Source: Coprenecus sp902388455
GTDB taxonomy: Bacteria; Bacteroidota; Bacteroidia; Bacteroidales; UBA932
Direction of reading: 5' to 3'
Length of the DNA: 64,000 nucleotides
NCBI GenBank assembly: GCA_963931615.1
Contig: OZ007032.1
Location: 2,689,905 to 2,753,904, forward strand
Below the pieces are notes generated by a model. It worked only from the letters and a program-made list of their open reading frames with translations, ran no database searches and was not told the origin of the DNA. Both the position numbers and the translations under genes were made by a program. Below, piece by piece: positions 34,427 through 43,542 of this stretch. Positions within the stretch are counted from its first letter, which is position 1; every line of letters begins with the position of its first letter.

Positions 34427-36952
34427 TCAGAGCAGCAGGAGGGCGGTGCGGTAGACGATGAAGGCGACAATCCAGGCGAGGACGATGGTGTAGACGGCGG
34501 AGATGACGGCCCATTTCCAGCCGCCGCTCTCGTTCTTGATGGCTACGAAGGTGGCGATGCAGGGGAAATAGAGCAGGACGAAGACCATGAAGGCGAGGGC
34601 CGCGGCCGGGGTGGTGGTCCGGGCGAGGGCATTCTGCAGCATGGTGTCGCCGGAGACGGTTTCGGTTTCAGCCCCGGCTGTCACAGGAGCAGTCGCGTCG
34701 GCGGTTTGGGATGATACGGTACCGGCAGATGCTGTTCCGGGATCGCCTGCGGCTGAGGGGAAGCGCTCCTGCTCACCGCTGTAGAGTACGCCCATGGTGC
34801 TGACCACAAGTTCTTTCGCGGCTACACCGGAGATGATGCCGACGCCCATCTTCCAGTCGAAGCCGAGGGGCTCGAGGACGGGCTCGATGGCCTTGCCGAT
34901 CATGCCGATGTAGGAGTTCTCCTGCTGCTCGGCGGGGGTGGCATAGCGGTCGTGATGGGGGAAGTAGCCGAGGAACCAGATGATGATCGAGGCTACGAGG
35001 ATGATGCCGGCCATCTTGTGCAGGTACTGCTTGCCCTTCTCCCAGGTGTGGCGGAAGACGGACTTGGAGGTCGGGACGCGGTAGGGCGGCAGCTCCATGA
35101 CGAAGGGCAGGTTGTCGTCCTTGATGAAGCGGCTCATCACCTTGGCCGAGATGATGGCCATGACGATGCCGAGGGCGTAGAGGCCGAGGAGTACGAGCGA
35201 GCCGTTGCGGGGGAAGAAGGCCCCGGCCACGAGGATGTACACGGGCAGGCGGCCGGCGCAGGACATCATGGGGATGATGAGCATGGTGACCAGGCGGCTC
35301 TTGTGGTTCTCGATAGTACGGGTGGCCATGATGGCGGGTACGTTGCAGCCGAAGCCCATGATCATGGGTATGAACGACTTGCCGTGCAGGCCTATCTTGT
35401 GCATGAGCTTGTCCATGATGAAGGCGGCGCGGGCCATGTATCCGGAGTCCTCCAGCAGTGAGATGAACAGGTAGAGAATCAGGATGTTGGGTAGGAATAC
35501 CAGCACGCTGCCCACTCCTCCGATGATGCCGTCCACTACCAGATCCTTCAGCATGCCCTCCGGCATGGTGGTGGCCACGAAGGCCCCGAATTTCTCCACC
35601 AGCCACTCAATCCAGGTCATCGGGTATTCGCCCAGACGGAAGGTGGCCTCGAAGATGATGTACAGCAGGAGGATGAATATCGGGAAGGCGGCCCAGCGGT
35701 TGGTGACCACGGCGTCTATCTTGTCGGTAATGGTATGCTTTTTCCGTACCTGTCCGGGAGTGTAGGTCTCCTTGAGGGCGCCCTGGACGAAGGCGTATTT
35801 GGCGTCTACGATGGCGGCCTCGGCATTGGTGCCTCCGAGCAGTCCCTCTATGCGCCTGTTCTCCTCGAAGCGGGCTGCGATGATCTCGTCGTGGTTGGGC
35901 AGGGCCTCGACTATGGCCTCCACATCGGAATCGTTCTCGAGGTACTTGATGGCCAGCCAGCGGGTGGAATAGTGGGTGCGTATGTCGTCGTTTTTCTGAA
36001 TCAGCAGCTTGATGCGGTCGATGCTGTTCTCCAGCTCCTGTCCGTGGTTGATGTGGATGTGGCGGGCCAGGGACGGGTCGTTGTGCTCGTAGATCTGGAT
36101 GACGGTGTCGAATAACTTGTCAATGCCCTGTCCGCTGCGGCTGACCGTGGGCACTACCGGCATTCCGAGCAGGTGCCCCAGAGTCACGGTGTCCAGCCTG
36201 TCTCCCCTGGCCTGAAGCTCGTCGTACATGTTCAGGGCCATGACTACGCGGAGATTCATGTCGATGATCTGGGCGGTCAGATAGAGGTTCCTCTCCAGAT
36301 TCGAGGCGTCCACTACGTTTATGACTACGTCGGGGATGTTGTCAATCAGATTCTTGCGGACGTACAGCTCCTCAGGACTGTAGGCCGAGAGGGAGTAGGT
36401 GCCCGGCAGGTCGACGAGGACAAAATGGTAGCCCTTGTATTCGAACCGCCCTTCCTTGGCATCGACGGTCACTCCGCTGTAGTTGCCGACCCTCTCGTGG
36501 GAGCCGGAGGCAATGTTGAACAGGGAGGTCTTGCCGCAGTTGGGATTGCCCACGAGGGCGACCCGGACCGTATGACGGCGCTCCTCCGCGAGCTGCCGCA
36601 TCCTCCGGTCGAGGTCCTCCGCATCGGAGCAGTCCGGTTCGCGGCTGCTCAGTCCGGGGGTACCGGCAGAATTCCGGGATGCCTCCGGCTCCGTTACATT
36701 GTCCTGAGCCGCCTGAGCCTTGGCCTCGCTCTCGCTGATGACCTCTATCTCGCGGGCCTCGTCCCTGCGGAGCGATATCTTGTATCCTATGATCTCGTAT
36801 TCTATGGGGTCCCTGAGAGGAGCGTTGAGCACTACCCTGACCTCCTTTCCCTTGATGAACCCCATCTCGGTGATTCTCTTGCGGAAGGAGCCGTGTCCGC
36901 TCACTTTGACTATAATACCTCTTTCACCTGTTTTCAGATCCGAAAGTTTCAT
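34427..36952 (-). CDS. feoB: FeoA-FeoB fusion, ferrous iron transporter
   Basis: 841 aa. Residues 1-75 are a FeoA SH3-like domain (MKLSDLKTGERGIIVKVSGHG, GSFRKRITEMGFIKGKEV). A linker is followed by the FeoB G domain with G1 GNPNCGKTSLF, G2/G3 VDLPGTYSLSAYSPEE and G4 ALNMYDEL. The membrane part includes the gate motifs NILILYLFISLLEDSGYMARAAF and GFGCNVPAIMATRTIE. A low-complexity Ala/Thr/Gly segment (GDPGTASAGTVSSQTADAT) interrupts the C-terminal membrane region, an unusual insertion. Imports Fe2+ across the inner membrane. FeoAB fusions are typical of Bacteroidota. Confidence 0.96.
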   Translation of the reverse strand: MKLSDLKTGERGIIVKVSGHGSFRKRITEMGFIKGKEVRVVLNAPLRDPIEYEIIGYKISLRRDEAREIEVISESEAKAQAAQDNVTEPEASRNSAGTPGLSSREPDCSDAEDLDRRMRQLAEERRHTVRVALVGNPNCGKTSLFNIASGSHERVGNYSGVTVDAKEGRFEYKGYHFVLVDLPGTYSLSAYSPEELYVRKNLIDNIPDVVINVVDASNLERNLYLTAQIIDMNLRVVMALNMYDELQARGDRLDTVTLGHLLGMPVVPTVSRSGQGIDKLFDTVIQIYEHNDPSLARHIHINHGQELENSIDRIKLLIQKNDDIRTHYSTRWLAIKYLENDSDVEAIVEALPNHDEIIAARFEENRRIEGLLGGTNAEAAIVDAKYAFVQGALKETYTPGQVRKKHTITDKIDAVVTNRWAAFPIFILLLYIIFEATFRLGEYPMTWIEWLVEKFGAFVATTMPEGMLKDLVVDGIIGGVGSVLVFLPNILILYLFISLLEDSGYMARAAFIMDKLMHKIGLHGKSFIPMIMGFGCNVPAIMATRTIENHKSRLVTMLIIPMMSCAGRLPVYILVAGAFFPRNGSLVLLGLYALGIVMAIISAKVMSRFIKDDNLPFVMELPPYRVPTSKSVFRHTWEKGKQYLHKMAGIILVASIIIWFLGYFPHHDRYATPAEQQENSYIGMIGKAIEPVLEPLGFDWKMGVGIISGVAAKELVVSTMGVLYSGEQERFPSAAGDPGTASAGTVSSQTADATAPVTAGAETETVSGDTMLQNALARTTTPAAALAFMVFVLLYFPCIATFVAIKNESGGWKWAVISAVYTIVLAWIVAFIVYRTALLLL

Positions 36953-37042
36953 GCTGCAAATGGTCTCTAAATCCGGGCAAAAATACCACTCTTTCCTGAC
37001 AGAGACAATACCAACAGTTAGGTATTTTCACCCCACTACGGA

Positions 37043-37083
37043 CAAAAAAGAAGGGAGGCCGGCGAATCACTCCGCAGCCTCCC
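37043..37083 (-). terminator. Terminator of the receptor/lipoprotein operon
   Basis: On the minus strand GGGAGGC and GCCTCCC (37077-37083 and 37053-37059) form a stem that is followed by TTCTTTTTTG (37043-37052). It lies 40 nt beyond the stop of the beta-helix lipoprotein gene and separates it from feoAB. Confidence 0.8.
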
Positions 37084-37123
37084 CGTGAAAAACAGGTATG
37101 ACAGCTTCGAAAAGCAGTTTGGG

Positions 37124-38323
37124 TTATTTGGTCCAGCCTGCCATCCAGTTGTTGTCGGCGGAGATGGCTCCGGCGAAGGAGGCAGACTCGAAGAATGAAT
37201 CGATGGTGCTGGCGTCAAGGTCTCCGGCAATCGTTCCGAAGAAGTTGTCGGTCAGACTGAAGGTGTAGTTCACCTGGTTGTGGTTGGCCTCGGCGAGGAA
37301 CATGTCCTGGGTGTAGAGGACATCGTCGCTGTCGCTGGATACGCCGTTGGAGAGGTATACGTGCTTGAGTACGGAGGTGCCGTCAACGAGAGCTTCCTCA
37401 GTGTGGGTGGTCTCTGTTGTCAGGGCGCGGGGTTTTCCGGTTACGATAGCATTGTAGAGCTCGACCTCTGTGCCGGCGCGGAGACGGATACCGCGTTTGT
37501 TCTCATCGGAGTTGTTGCCTACGAGGGTTACGTTTGCAAGAACGGGGTGGGAGATAGGTGCGGCCACGTTGTCGTTGTCGTTGTTGTCGCACTCCATGAG
37601 GGCGTCGCACTCAGCGGAGATCTGATGGGCTACCATGAACTGGCCCTTTCCGCTCCATCCCTCGGTCCAGTCGAAGGAGTCGTCGGTGTTGTCGGTGGAT
37701 ACGAGGTATTTCACGTTCACTGTGCCGCCGAACCACTCGAATCCGTCGTCGGAGCCGCCGTAGGCCTGGAGATGGTTCACTGTGGTACCGTCACCCACGC
37801 CGTAGAAGGTGAAGCCGTTGGCCTCTTTCTCCTCGGAGAAGGCATATCCGCCGTACTCTACGCGGACGTACTGGAGAGTACCGGAGTTGTCGTGGGCATC
37901 GTTTCCGCCGTAGGAGGCGTCACCGATCTCGGACTTGGCACCGGTACCGGCGTTGATGGGGGCCTTGCCGCAGATGTGGAGACCGCCCCATGCACCGGCC
38001 TCTTTACGTGTTGAGGTCATCACGATGGGATCATCGGCTGTGCCGCGGGCGTCAATCATTGCGCCCTGCTCTATGAGGATGTAGTCTACCTGGTCGTCAT
38101 CCTGGGCAATGATGGTCACGCCGGGCTCTATGGTCAGGGTGGCCCCTGCTTTTACATGCAGGCCTCCGGTGAGTGTGTAGGTGTTTCCGGCTTCGAGGGT
38201 TCTGTCTTCGGTGATGTCGCCGATGAGGTCTACCTCGGGATCAATAACTTCAGGGTTCTTCTTTTCGCAGGATACAGCCACCATAGCTGCTCCGAGGGCG
38301 AGAATGAAAAGTTTTTTGTTCAT
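37124..38323 (-). CDS. Surface lipoprotein with parallel beta-helix fold
   Basis: 399 aa. Lipoprotein signal with lipobox VAVSC near residue 19. From residue 45 it has right-handed beta-helix style repeats: TLEAGNTYTLTGGLHVKAGATLTIEPGVTI, then ADDPIVMTS, GAWGGLHICGKAPI, LQYVRVEYGG, VNHLQAYGGSDDGFEWFGG. Asp/Asn/Gly-rich turns suggest ion or ligand binding. It is the second gene of a two-gene operon with the TonB-dependent receptor 40 nt upstream, so it is probably the receptor's surface partner. The ligand is unknown; the nearby feoAB makes metal capture one option. Confidence 0.8.
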   Translation of the reverse strand: MNKKLFILALGAAMVAVSCEKKNPEVIDPEVDLIGDITEDRTLEAGNTYTLTGGLHVKAGATLTIEPGVTIIAQDDDQVDYILIEQGAMIDARGTADDPIVMTSTRKEAGAWGGLHICGKAPINAGTGAKSEIGDASYGGNDAHDNSGTLQYVRVEYGGYAFSEEKEANGFTFYGVGDGTTVNHLQAYGGSDDGFEWFGGTVNVKYLVSTDNTDDSFDWTEGWSGKGQFMVAHQISAECDALMECDNNDNDNVAAPISHPVLANVTLVGNNSDENKRGIRLRAGTEVELYNAIVTGKPRALTTETTHTEEALVDGTSVLKHVYLSNGVSSDSDDVLYTQDMFLAEANHNQVNYTFSLTDNFFGTIAGDLDASTIDSFFESASFAGAISADNNWMAGWTK

Positions 38324-38362
38324 TTTTAAAAGATTTAGAAATGTTTATAAATTTTAATTTTT

Positions 38363-41092
38363 TTAAAAATCAAGTTTAACTCCCAGTCCTATGCCTCTGC
38401 CGAGCCTGTAGCTCTCGGTCAGCATCTCTGTGCCGAGGTCGGGTACGTTCTGGGTGAAGCGGTATTCAGAGTCGAGCAGGTTGGTCAGGGAGAGGTCTAT
38501 ACTCCAGAGCTTGTTGATGCGGTATGTGATGTTGGCATCGAGGGAATGGATGGGGGCCTGCATGATGTTGCCGAGTCCGTAGATACCTACTGCCTGGATG
38601 CGGGGGCCCTGGACGTTGTAGAGCAGGGAGACGGACAGGGAAGACTCCTTGCCGAACTCGGGTGCGTAGGTGATGAAGGCGTTGCCCAGGTAGGGGGAGG
38701 CTCCCTGGAGGGCCCTGCGGCTGTCGGTGTAGATACCGCCGTTGGCCAGGAGGGTTACGTCGGTGTACATCAGGGAGATGTTGCCGCCTACGGTAAAGTA
38801 TCTGAAGGGCTGGGTGCGGAACTCGGCCTCGAGACCGGCGGCCATACCCTGCTCGGCGTTCCTGAAGGTGTGTACGATGGCTCCGCCGGAGGTCTCCTGT
38901 ACGCGCTCGATGGGGTCTTTCAGGATCTTGTAGTAGACACCTACCGAGAACATGTGCTTGTTGTTGGTGGTGAAGTACTCGTACTTGAGGTCGAAGTTGT
39001 AGTTGTAGCCGTTGGTCAGCTGGTCGTTACCGCGGAGCTCGGCGCTTCCGTAAGACTCCTTGTAGAGGAAGGGGGCCATCTCGATGAACGAGGGGCGGGT
39101 TACTGTGATGGAGGAGGCGAAGCGGAGGGTGTGCCTGTTGTTGAGGGTGTACTTGATGTTGAGGGCGGGGAAGAAGTCACCTTTGTTGAGGCGTGAGATG
39201 CTCTCGCGGGATGCATCGTTCCAGTAGCGTACCCACTGCTGTGAGTATTCGTAACGGACTCCGAGGCCGAGGAGAAGGTTCTCGAGAGGATAGTATTCCA
39301 CTTCGGCGAATCCGGCCAGGATACGGTGCCCGGCGTAGTAGTTGTTCTTGGGCTGGGCGTCCCTGTCGATGGTGATGAGGCCGTCGGCTATGCTCTGGGA
39401 GTTGAGGAAGGAGGAAGGGGTGTAGATGTCGTTGATGATGGGATTGATATCGGTCAGGTTGTAGTAGAACCTCATTGAATTGTAGTCGCGGACCTTATCC
39501 TTGTATGCGGCTCCGAAAATCAGGCGGCTCTGCTCGCCGAAGTGGAAGGTGGGCTTGATCTCGCCTACGATTTCCTGCTCTGAGAGCTCTCCGAAGTAGC
39601 GCATGGTCTCCTGGCGGTTGAGCTTGAAGAGGGACAGGCTGCCGTCCTCGCCCTTGCGGTACATTACCTGGCGGCGGTCAGGCTCGTTGCTGTCGGTCAT
39701 GCCGTAGGATACTTTCCAGTCCATATCCCAGCTGGGATGCAGGGTATGGGTACCTCCGAGCTGAGTGTTCCACAGAGAGTAGGAATGTGCTATGGAGTTG
39801 CTTCCCAGGAGCATGTTGTCCTCAGCGTCGTATCCGTCACGGAGCTTGTAGTCCTCCATGGCGTTCTTGGCGTAGAGGGTGGTCAGTCTGATTTTGTCTC
39901 CGCTCTGGAAGAGGTAGTTGAGGCTCAGGAGGCCGGTCACATCGAGGCTGTGCTCATAGGCGTTGTAGGTGAACTCGTCCATGTGCTGGCCCTGTGTGTT
40001 GATGTTGGTGATGTAGGCGTCGTAGATGTTCTGGCTGCCGGAGGATATGGATGCGGAGGCCAGGAGGCTGAGTTCGTCCCCGTTTCTAAGGCCGAAGGTG
40101 CGTCCTCCGGATACCGAGCCGGAGAAGTCGGGCAGGGCCATCGACTTGCGGATGTCGAAGGTGGTTCCGAACGGATCGTTGGTCCTGATGTATTCGCGGA
40201 AGTCGGGCAGGCTCATGTCCCTTACGCTGTTGGGAAGATTGTTGTCCTTCAGCAGCCATCCCTTGCGGTCGGGACGGTAGGTGTCGGTGAATGTGGTTCC
40301 GATGACGCCGCCCAGGCCGAAGGCCACTGATACGAAGCTTTCTCCCACGCTTTCCTTGGTAGCTATGTCGATATGCGCTCCTGAGTAGTCGGCGAAACTG
40401 GTGGCGGTGTAGACTTTGGTTACGGTGATGTTCTGCAGTACGGAACTGGAGAAGATGTCCAGGGGAATGAGCTTGTTGTCGGGGTTCGGAGAGGCTACCG
40501 GCAGTCCGTTGAGGGTAGTCAGGCTGTAGCGGTCGCCGAGTCCGCGGACAAAGAGCTGTCCGGAGTTGTTGAATGATACTCCGCTCATGGTCTCGACGGC
40601 TTCAGCTACATTTGACAGGCCTTTGATGGAAATCTCGGCGGCACCCATGTTTTCGACTGCCTGTGCAGAGATTTTACGGTCATTGACCAGGGCTCCGTAA
40701 GATTCCGGGTCCTTGCGGGCCACAATGACGGCAGCATCAAGTATCTCTGACTGAAAATCCATTGTCAGGTCCAAGGTCATCTCCTCGCCTTTGTCCAGCT
40801 TGATGACTTGTGTTATAAGGTCGTTGTAACTTATAAAGTAGAGGCCCAGGACACCCTCGACACCTTCTGGTATCTTAAGGGTGTAGCTCCCGTCGGCCTC
40901 ACTCTGCGTTCCGATTGCGTTCGCTTCGGGATCGTCCACAATCCTTTCGAACATTATCATCACGCCTGCCAGCGGCTCTCCTGTCTGACTGTCGCGGACC
41001 ACGCCTTTGACAGTCTGTGCCAGTGCCGTTGCACTGTTGAACAAAATGAAAGTAGAGATAATGAGAACTGCTTTAAGAAGAAATTTGTTCAT
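38363..41092 (-). CDS. TonB-dependent receptor with N-terminal carboxypeptidase-like domain
   Basis: 909 aa, started at MNKFLLKAVLIISTFILF (signal peptide ending ATALAQ); a longer frame exists but overlaps the -7 box. Residues 25-110 are a CarboxypepD_reg-like domain (VKGVVRDSQTGEPLAGVMIMFE). The plug domain has ISIKGLSNVAEAVETMSGVSFNNSGQLFVRGLGDRYSLTTLNG, and the 22-strand barrel ends with IGLGVKLDF, a terminal aromatic. The SusC-specific extension is not evident. It imports an unknown ligand across the outer membrane with TonB/ExbBD energy. Promoter -7 TACTTTTG is at 41115-41122; a 20-bp-period operator array lies further upstream. Confidence 0.92.
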   Translation of the reverse strand: MNKFLLKAVLIISTFILFNSATALAQTVKGVVRDSQTGEPLAGVMIMFERIVDDPEANAIGTQSEADGSYTLKIPEGVEGVLGLYFISYNDLITQVIKLDKGEEMTLDLTMDFQSEILDAAVIVARKDPESYGALVNDRKISAQAVENMGAAEISIKGLSNVAEAVETMSGVSFNNSGQLFVRGLGDRYSLTTLNGLPVASPNPDNKLIPLDIFSSSVLQNITVTKVYTATSFADYSGAHIDIATKESVGESFVSVAFGLGGVIGTTFTDTYRPDRKGWLLKDNNLPNSVRDMSLPDFREYIRTNDPFGTTFDIRKSMALPDFSGSVSGGRTFGLRNGDELSLLASASISSGSQNIYDAYITNINTQGQHMDEFTYNAYEHSLDVTGLLSLNYLFQSGDKIRLTTLYAKNAMEDYKLRDGYDAEDNMLLGSNSIAHSYSLWNTQLGGTHTLHPSWDMDWKVSYGMTDSNEPDRRQVMYRKGEDGSLSLFKLNRQETMRYFGELSEQEIVGEIKPTFHFGEQSRLIFGAAYKDKVRDYNSMRFYYNLTDINPIINDIYTPSSFLNSQSIADGLITIDRDAQPKNNYYAGHRILAGFAEVEYYPLENLLLGLGVRYEYSQQWVRYWNDASRESISRLNKGDFFPALNIKYTLNNRHTLRFASSITVTRPSFIEMAPFLYKESYGSAELRGNDQLTNGYNYNFDLKYEYFTTNNKHMFSVGVYYKILKDPIERVQETSGGAIVHTFRNAEQGMAAGLEAEFRTQPFRYFTVGGNISLMYTDVTLLANGGIYTDSRRALQGASPYLGNAFITYAPEFGKESSLSVSLLYNVQGPRIQAVGIYGLGNIMQAPIHSLDANITYRINKLWSIDLSLTNLLDSEYRFTQNVPDLGTEMLTESYRLGRGIGLGVKLDF

Positions 41093-41165
41093 ATATTTTC
41101 CTGTTTTACGGCCGCAAAAGTATTTCTCCGTTATTTCAGGCATAATACACCGTTGTGAAAATAGT

Positions 41166-41220
41166 GTTACGCAGATTTCGGAAGTGTTTCAGAAGTTTCA
41201 ATAATGTTACGGTAGTTTCG
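41166..41220. promoter_or_regulatory. Operator array: six half-sites, 20-bp period
   Basis: Half-sites GTTACG (41166), ATTTCG (41175), GTTTCA (41186), GTTTCA (41195), GTTACG (41206), GTTTCG (41215). Spacings alternate 9, 11, 9, 11, 9 bp, giving three 15-bp units separated by 5 bp. It lies between the divergent TonB receptor and GH20 genes, 44-98 bp upstream of the receptor's -7 box and right against a weak -7 of the GH20 gene. It has the geometry of a cooperative activator or repressor site. Confidence 0.7.
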
Positions 41221-41267
41221 ATAATATGTTTTATCTTAGAAGGTTGAAAATTAAAATTATTCCAGCT

Positions 41268-43319
41268 ATGAGTATTAGAACTGTCATTACGTGTATCCCG
41301 GGGATTTCCCGTCTGTCTGTTGTTATTCTGGCCTTCATCTGTGCCGGGCTGTCTGTTGTTGATGCGCAGAACTCCGTGATGAACAATATTATACCGAGAC
41401 CTACCTCAATATATTTCACTTCAGGAGCATGCAGCCTTTCTTTTGCTGAAAACCCTGATGCATTCTGTGTACGGATACTTCCGTCCGGTGCTCCTTCCGG
41501 TGCTTATAGCCTGAGAGTGACCACGGACTCCGTATTGATAGAGGCGGAAGACAGTGCCGGAATATTCTATGCCCGTCAGACTTTGGAGTTTTTGAGAAAT
41601 CCCTCAGACGGTACCCTGCCTTGCGTAGAGATAGAGGATATTCCCCGTTTTCAGTGGAGAGGTTATATGCAGGACGTGTCCCGGCATTTTTTCAACATAG
41701 AGTACCTGAAGAGGCAGATAGACGCCATGGCCCGCCTGAAGCTCAATGTCCTGCACCTGCATCTGACCGATGCCGCCGGCTGGAGGGTGGAGATAGACCG
41801 CTATCCCCGGCTGACCTCCTTCGCCGCGTGGAGGGAGGGAGCGCTGTGGAAGGACTGGTGGTTCGGAGAGCGGAAGTACCTGCCGGAGGGGACACCCGGG
41901 GCCTACGGGGGATATTATACTAAGGAGGAGCTGCGTGAACTGGTGCAGTATGCGGCTGAGCGCTGCATTACCATTGTCCCCGAAATAGAGATGCCCTCGC
42001 ACTCGGAGGAGGTGCTGACCGCCTATCCGGAGCTTTCGTGTACGGGAGAGCCTTACCGGCACTCCGATTTCTGCATAGGTAAGGAGGAAACTTTTGAGTT
42101 TCTTGAAAATGTACTCACGGAGATAATGGAGGTTTTCCCCTCGCAGTACATCCATATCGGAGGGGACGAGGCGTCCAAAAAAGCCTGGGCGGAATGTCCG
42201 CTGTGCCAGGCCCGCATGAAGGCGGAAGGTCTGGCGGATGTGGACGAACTACAGAGTTACATGATCAGACGGATAGGTCGTTTCCTCGAGGCTCACGGGC
42301 GGACGCCGGTCGGTTGGGACGAGATACTCCAGGGCGGAGCGGATTCGGCCGCAGTGGTCATGGCGTGGCGGAGCGTGGAGGAGGGAGAACGGGCTGCCTC
42401 GGGAGGCAACCGGACGGTCATGACCCCCGGAGCGTATTGTTATTTCGATACTTATCAGGACGATCCCTCCACGCTGCCGACGGCTATGGGCGGATATCTG
42501 CCGCTGTCTAAGGTCTACTCTTTCGAGCCTGTACCATCCGGGCTCTCCCCCGATGAAGCCGCGAAAATAATAGGTGTGCAGGCCAATCTCTGGTGCGAAT
42601 ATGTCCCCACGGAGCCGCATGCCGAGCTGATGATCTACCCCCGGCTCTATGCCCTCGCGGAGGTGGCCTGGAGTCCCGCGTCCGGCCGGGACTATGAGGA
42701 TTTCCACCGGCGGGCGCTGGCGCTGTGTGCTCAGATGGAGGCAGAGGGGTACAATGTTTTCGACCTGGCCCGCGAGGTGGGGGACCGTCCCGCCTCACAG
42801 CAGCCTGTGGAGCATCTGGCCCGGGGATGTAAGGTTATCTACAATGCGCCTTATAACTCCACGTATGCCGCAGGAGGGGATACGGCTCTCACGGACGGTC
42901 TGCACGGGGGCTGGACCTACGGGGACGGCCGGTGGCAGGGCTTCATCTCCAGGGGGCGGCTCGATGTGACCGTGGACCTGGGCCGGGTGCAGGATGTGCG
43001 CTCGGTGGAGCTGGACTTCATGCAGGTCTGCGGCCCGGAGGTCTTCCTGCCCGCGGAGGTGGTGATCTCCGCCTCTTCGGACGGGGTTAGTTTTGTGGAA
43101 CTGCGGCGCATTACCCGCGAGGTGGTCCGCGATGACCGCGTAACCTTCGTTACTGACGGGTGGCATGCCGGCGGCGGTGCGTCCGGTACCTCCGATGTAT
43201 CCGGTGCTTCTGTCGGAGCTTCTGCCGGTGCCTCTGTCTCCGCCCGCTACATCCGCGTCCAGGCCCGCTCCGGCCCCTACGGCGGATGGGTCTTTACCGA
43301 CGAGATAGTCGTCCGCTGA
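41268..43319 (+). CDS. GH20 beta-N-acetylhexosaminidase
   Basis: 683 aa, started at MSIRTVITCIPGISR, which carries the signal peptide (ICAGLSVVDAQ). An N-terminal GH20b domain is followed by the catalytic TIM barrel with HLHLTDAAGWRVEIDRYPRL and the catalytic pair in HIGGDEASK. A C-terminal discoidin-like (F5/8 type C) domain begins near residue 525 (GDTALTDGLHGGWTYGDGRWQGF) and ends YIRVQARSGPYGGWVFTDEI. It removes terminal GlcNAc/GalNAc from glycans in the periplasm or at the surface. A Gly/Ala/Ser-rich stretch (SGASVGASAGASVSA) interrupts the discoidin domain. Confidence 0.94.
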   Translation: MSIRTVITCIPGISRLSVVILAFICAGLSVVDAQNSVMNNIIPRPTSIYFTSGACSLSFAENPDAFCVRILPSGAPSGAYSLRVTTDSVLIEAEDSAGIFYARQTLEFLRNPSDGTLPCVEIEDIPRFQWRGYMQDVSRHFFNIEYLKRQIDAMARLKLNVLHLHLTDAAGWRVEIDRYPRLTSFAAWREGALWKDWWFGERKYLPEGTPGAYGGYYTKEELRELVQYAAERCITIVPEIEMPSHSEEVLTAYPELSCTGEPYRHSDFCIGKEETFEFLENVLTEIMEVFPSQYIHIGGDEASKKAWAECPLCQARMKAEGLADVDELQSYMIRRIGRFLEAHGRTPVGWDEILQGGADSAAVVMAWRSVEEGERAASGGNRTVMTPGAYCYFDTYQDDPSTLPTAMGGYLPLSKVYSFEPVPSGLSPDEAAKIIGVQANLWCEYVPTEPHAELMIYPRLYALAEVAWSPASGRDYEDFHRRALALCAQMEAEGYNVFDLAREVGDRPASQQPVEHLARGCKVIYNAPYNSTYAAGGDTALTDGLHGGWTYGDGRWQGFISRGRLDVTVDLGRVQDVRSVELDFMQVCGPEVFLPAEVVISASSDGVSFVELRRITREVVRDDRVTFVTDGWHAGGGASGTSDVSGASVGASAGASVSARYIRVQARSGPYGGWVFTDEIVVR

Positions 43320-43542
43320 TGCGGGCTGCGTCTCCTATACTGTCCTCCCTTCTTCTGTGTATATGAGGACTGAAAAAGTACTTCAAGGAGGCATTTACAA
43401 ATATAATCAAGGGAGGTTTTGATACCGCTGGCGGTTTCCTGGTGCATGGTTACACTGCTGGTACATCTTTTCGTATTCTTTGCTTTTCCACCTATATATT
43501 CTGTCGGTGTAAAATCTCGAGGTTTTTATCTAAATTTGGCGC
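43320..43542. other. Gap with a promoter box, no gene
   Basis: About 220 nt without a credible gene. A -7 box TAAATTTG at 43531-43538 lies 4 nt before the ATG of the decayed methyltransferase, so its old promoter seems to survive. Confidence 0.5.

Noticed and set aside
41166..41220. Reading the 20-bp array as a Pho box or as a CRISPR fragment
   Set aside because: Spacing alternates 9 and 11 bp instead of a constant 11, the half-site differs from the transporter and ppk elements, and there are no long repeats with unique spacers.
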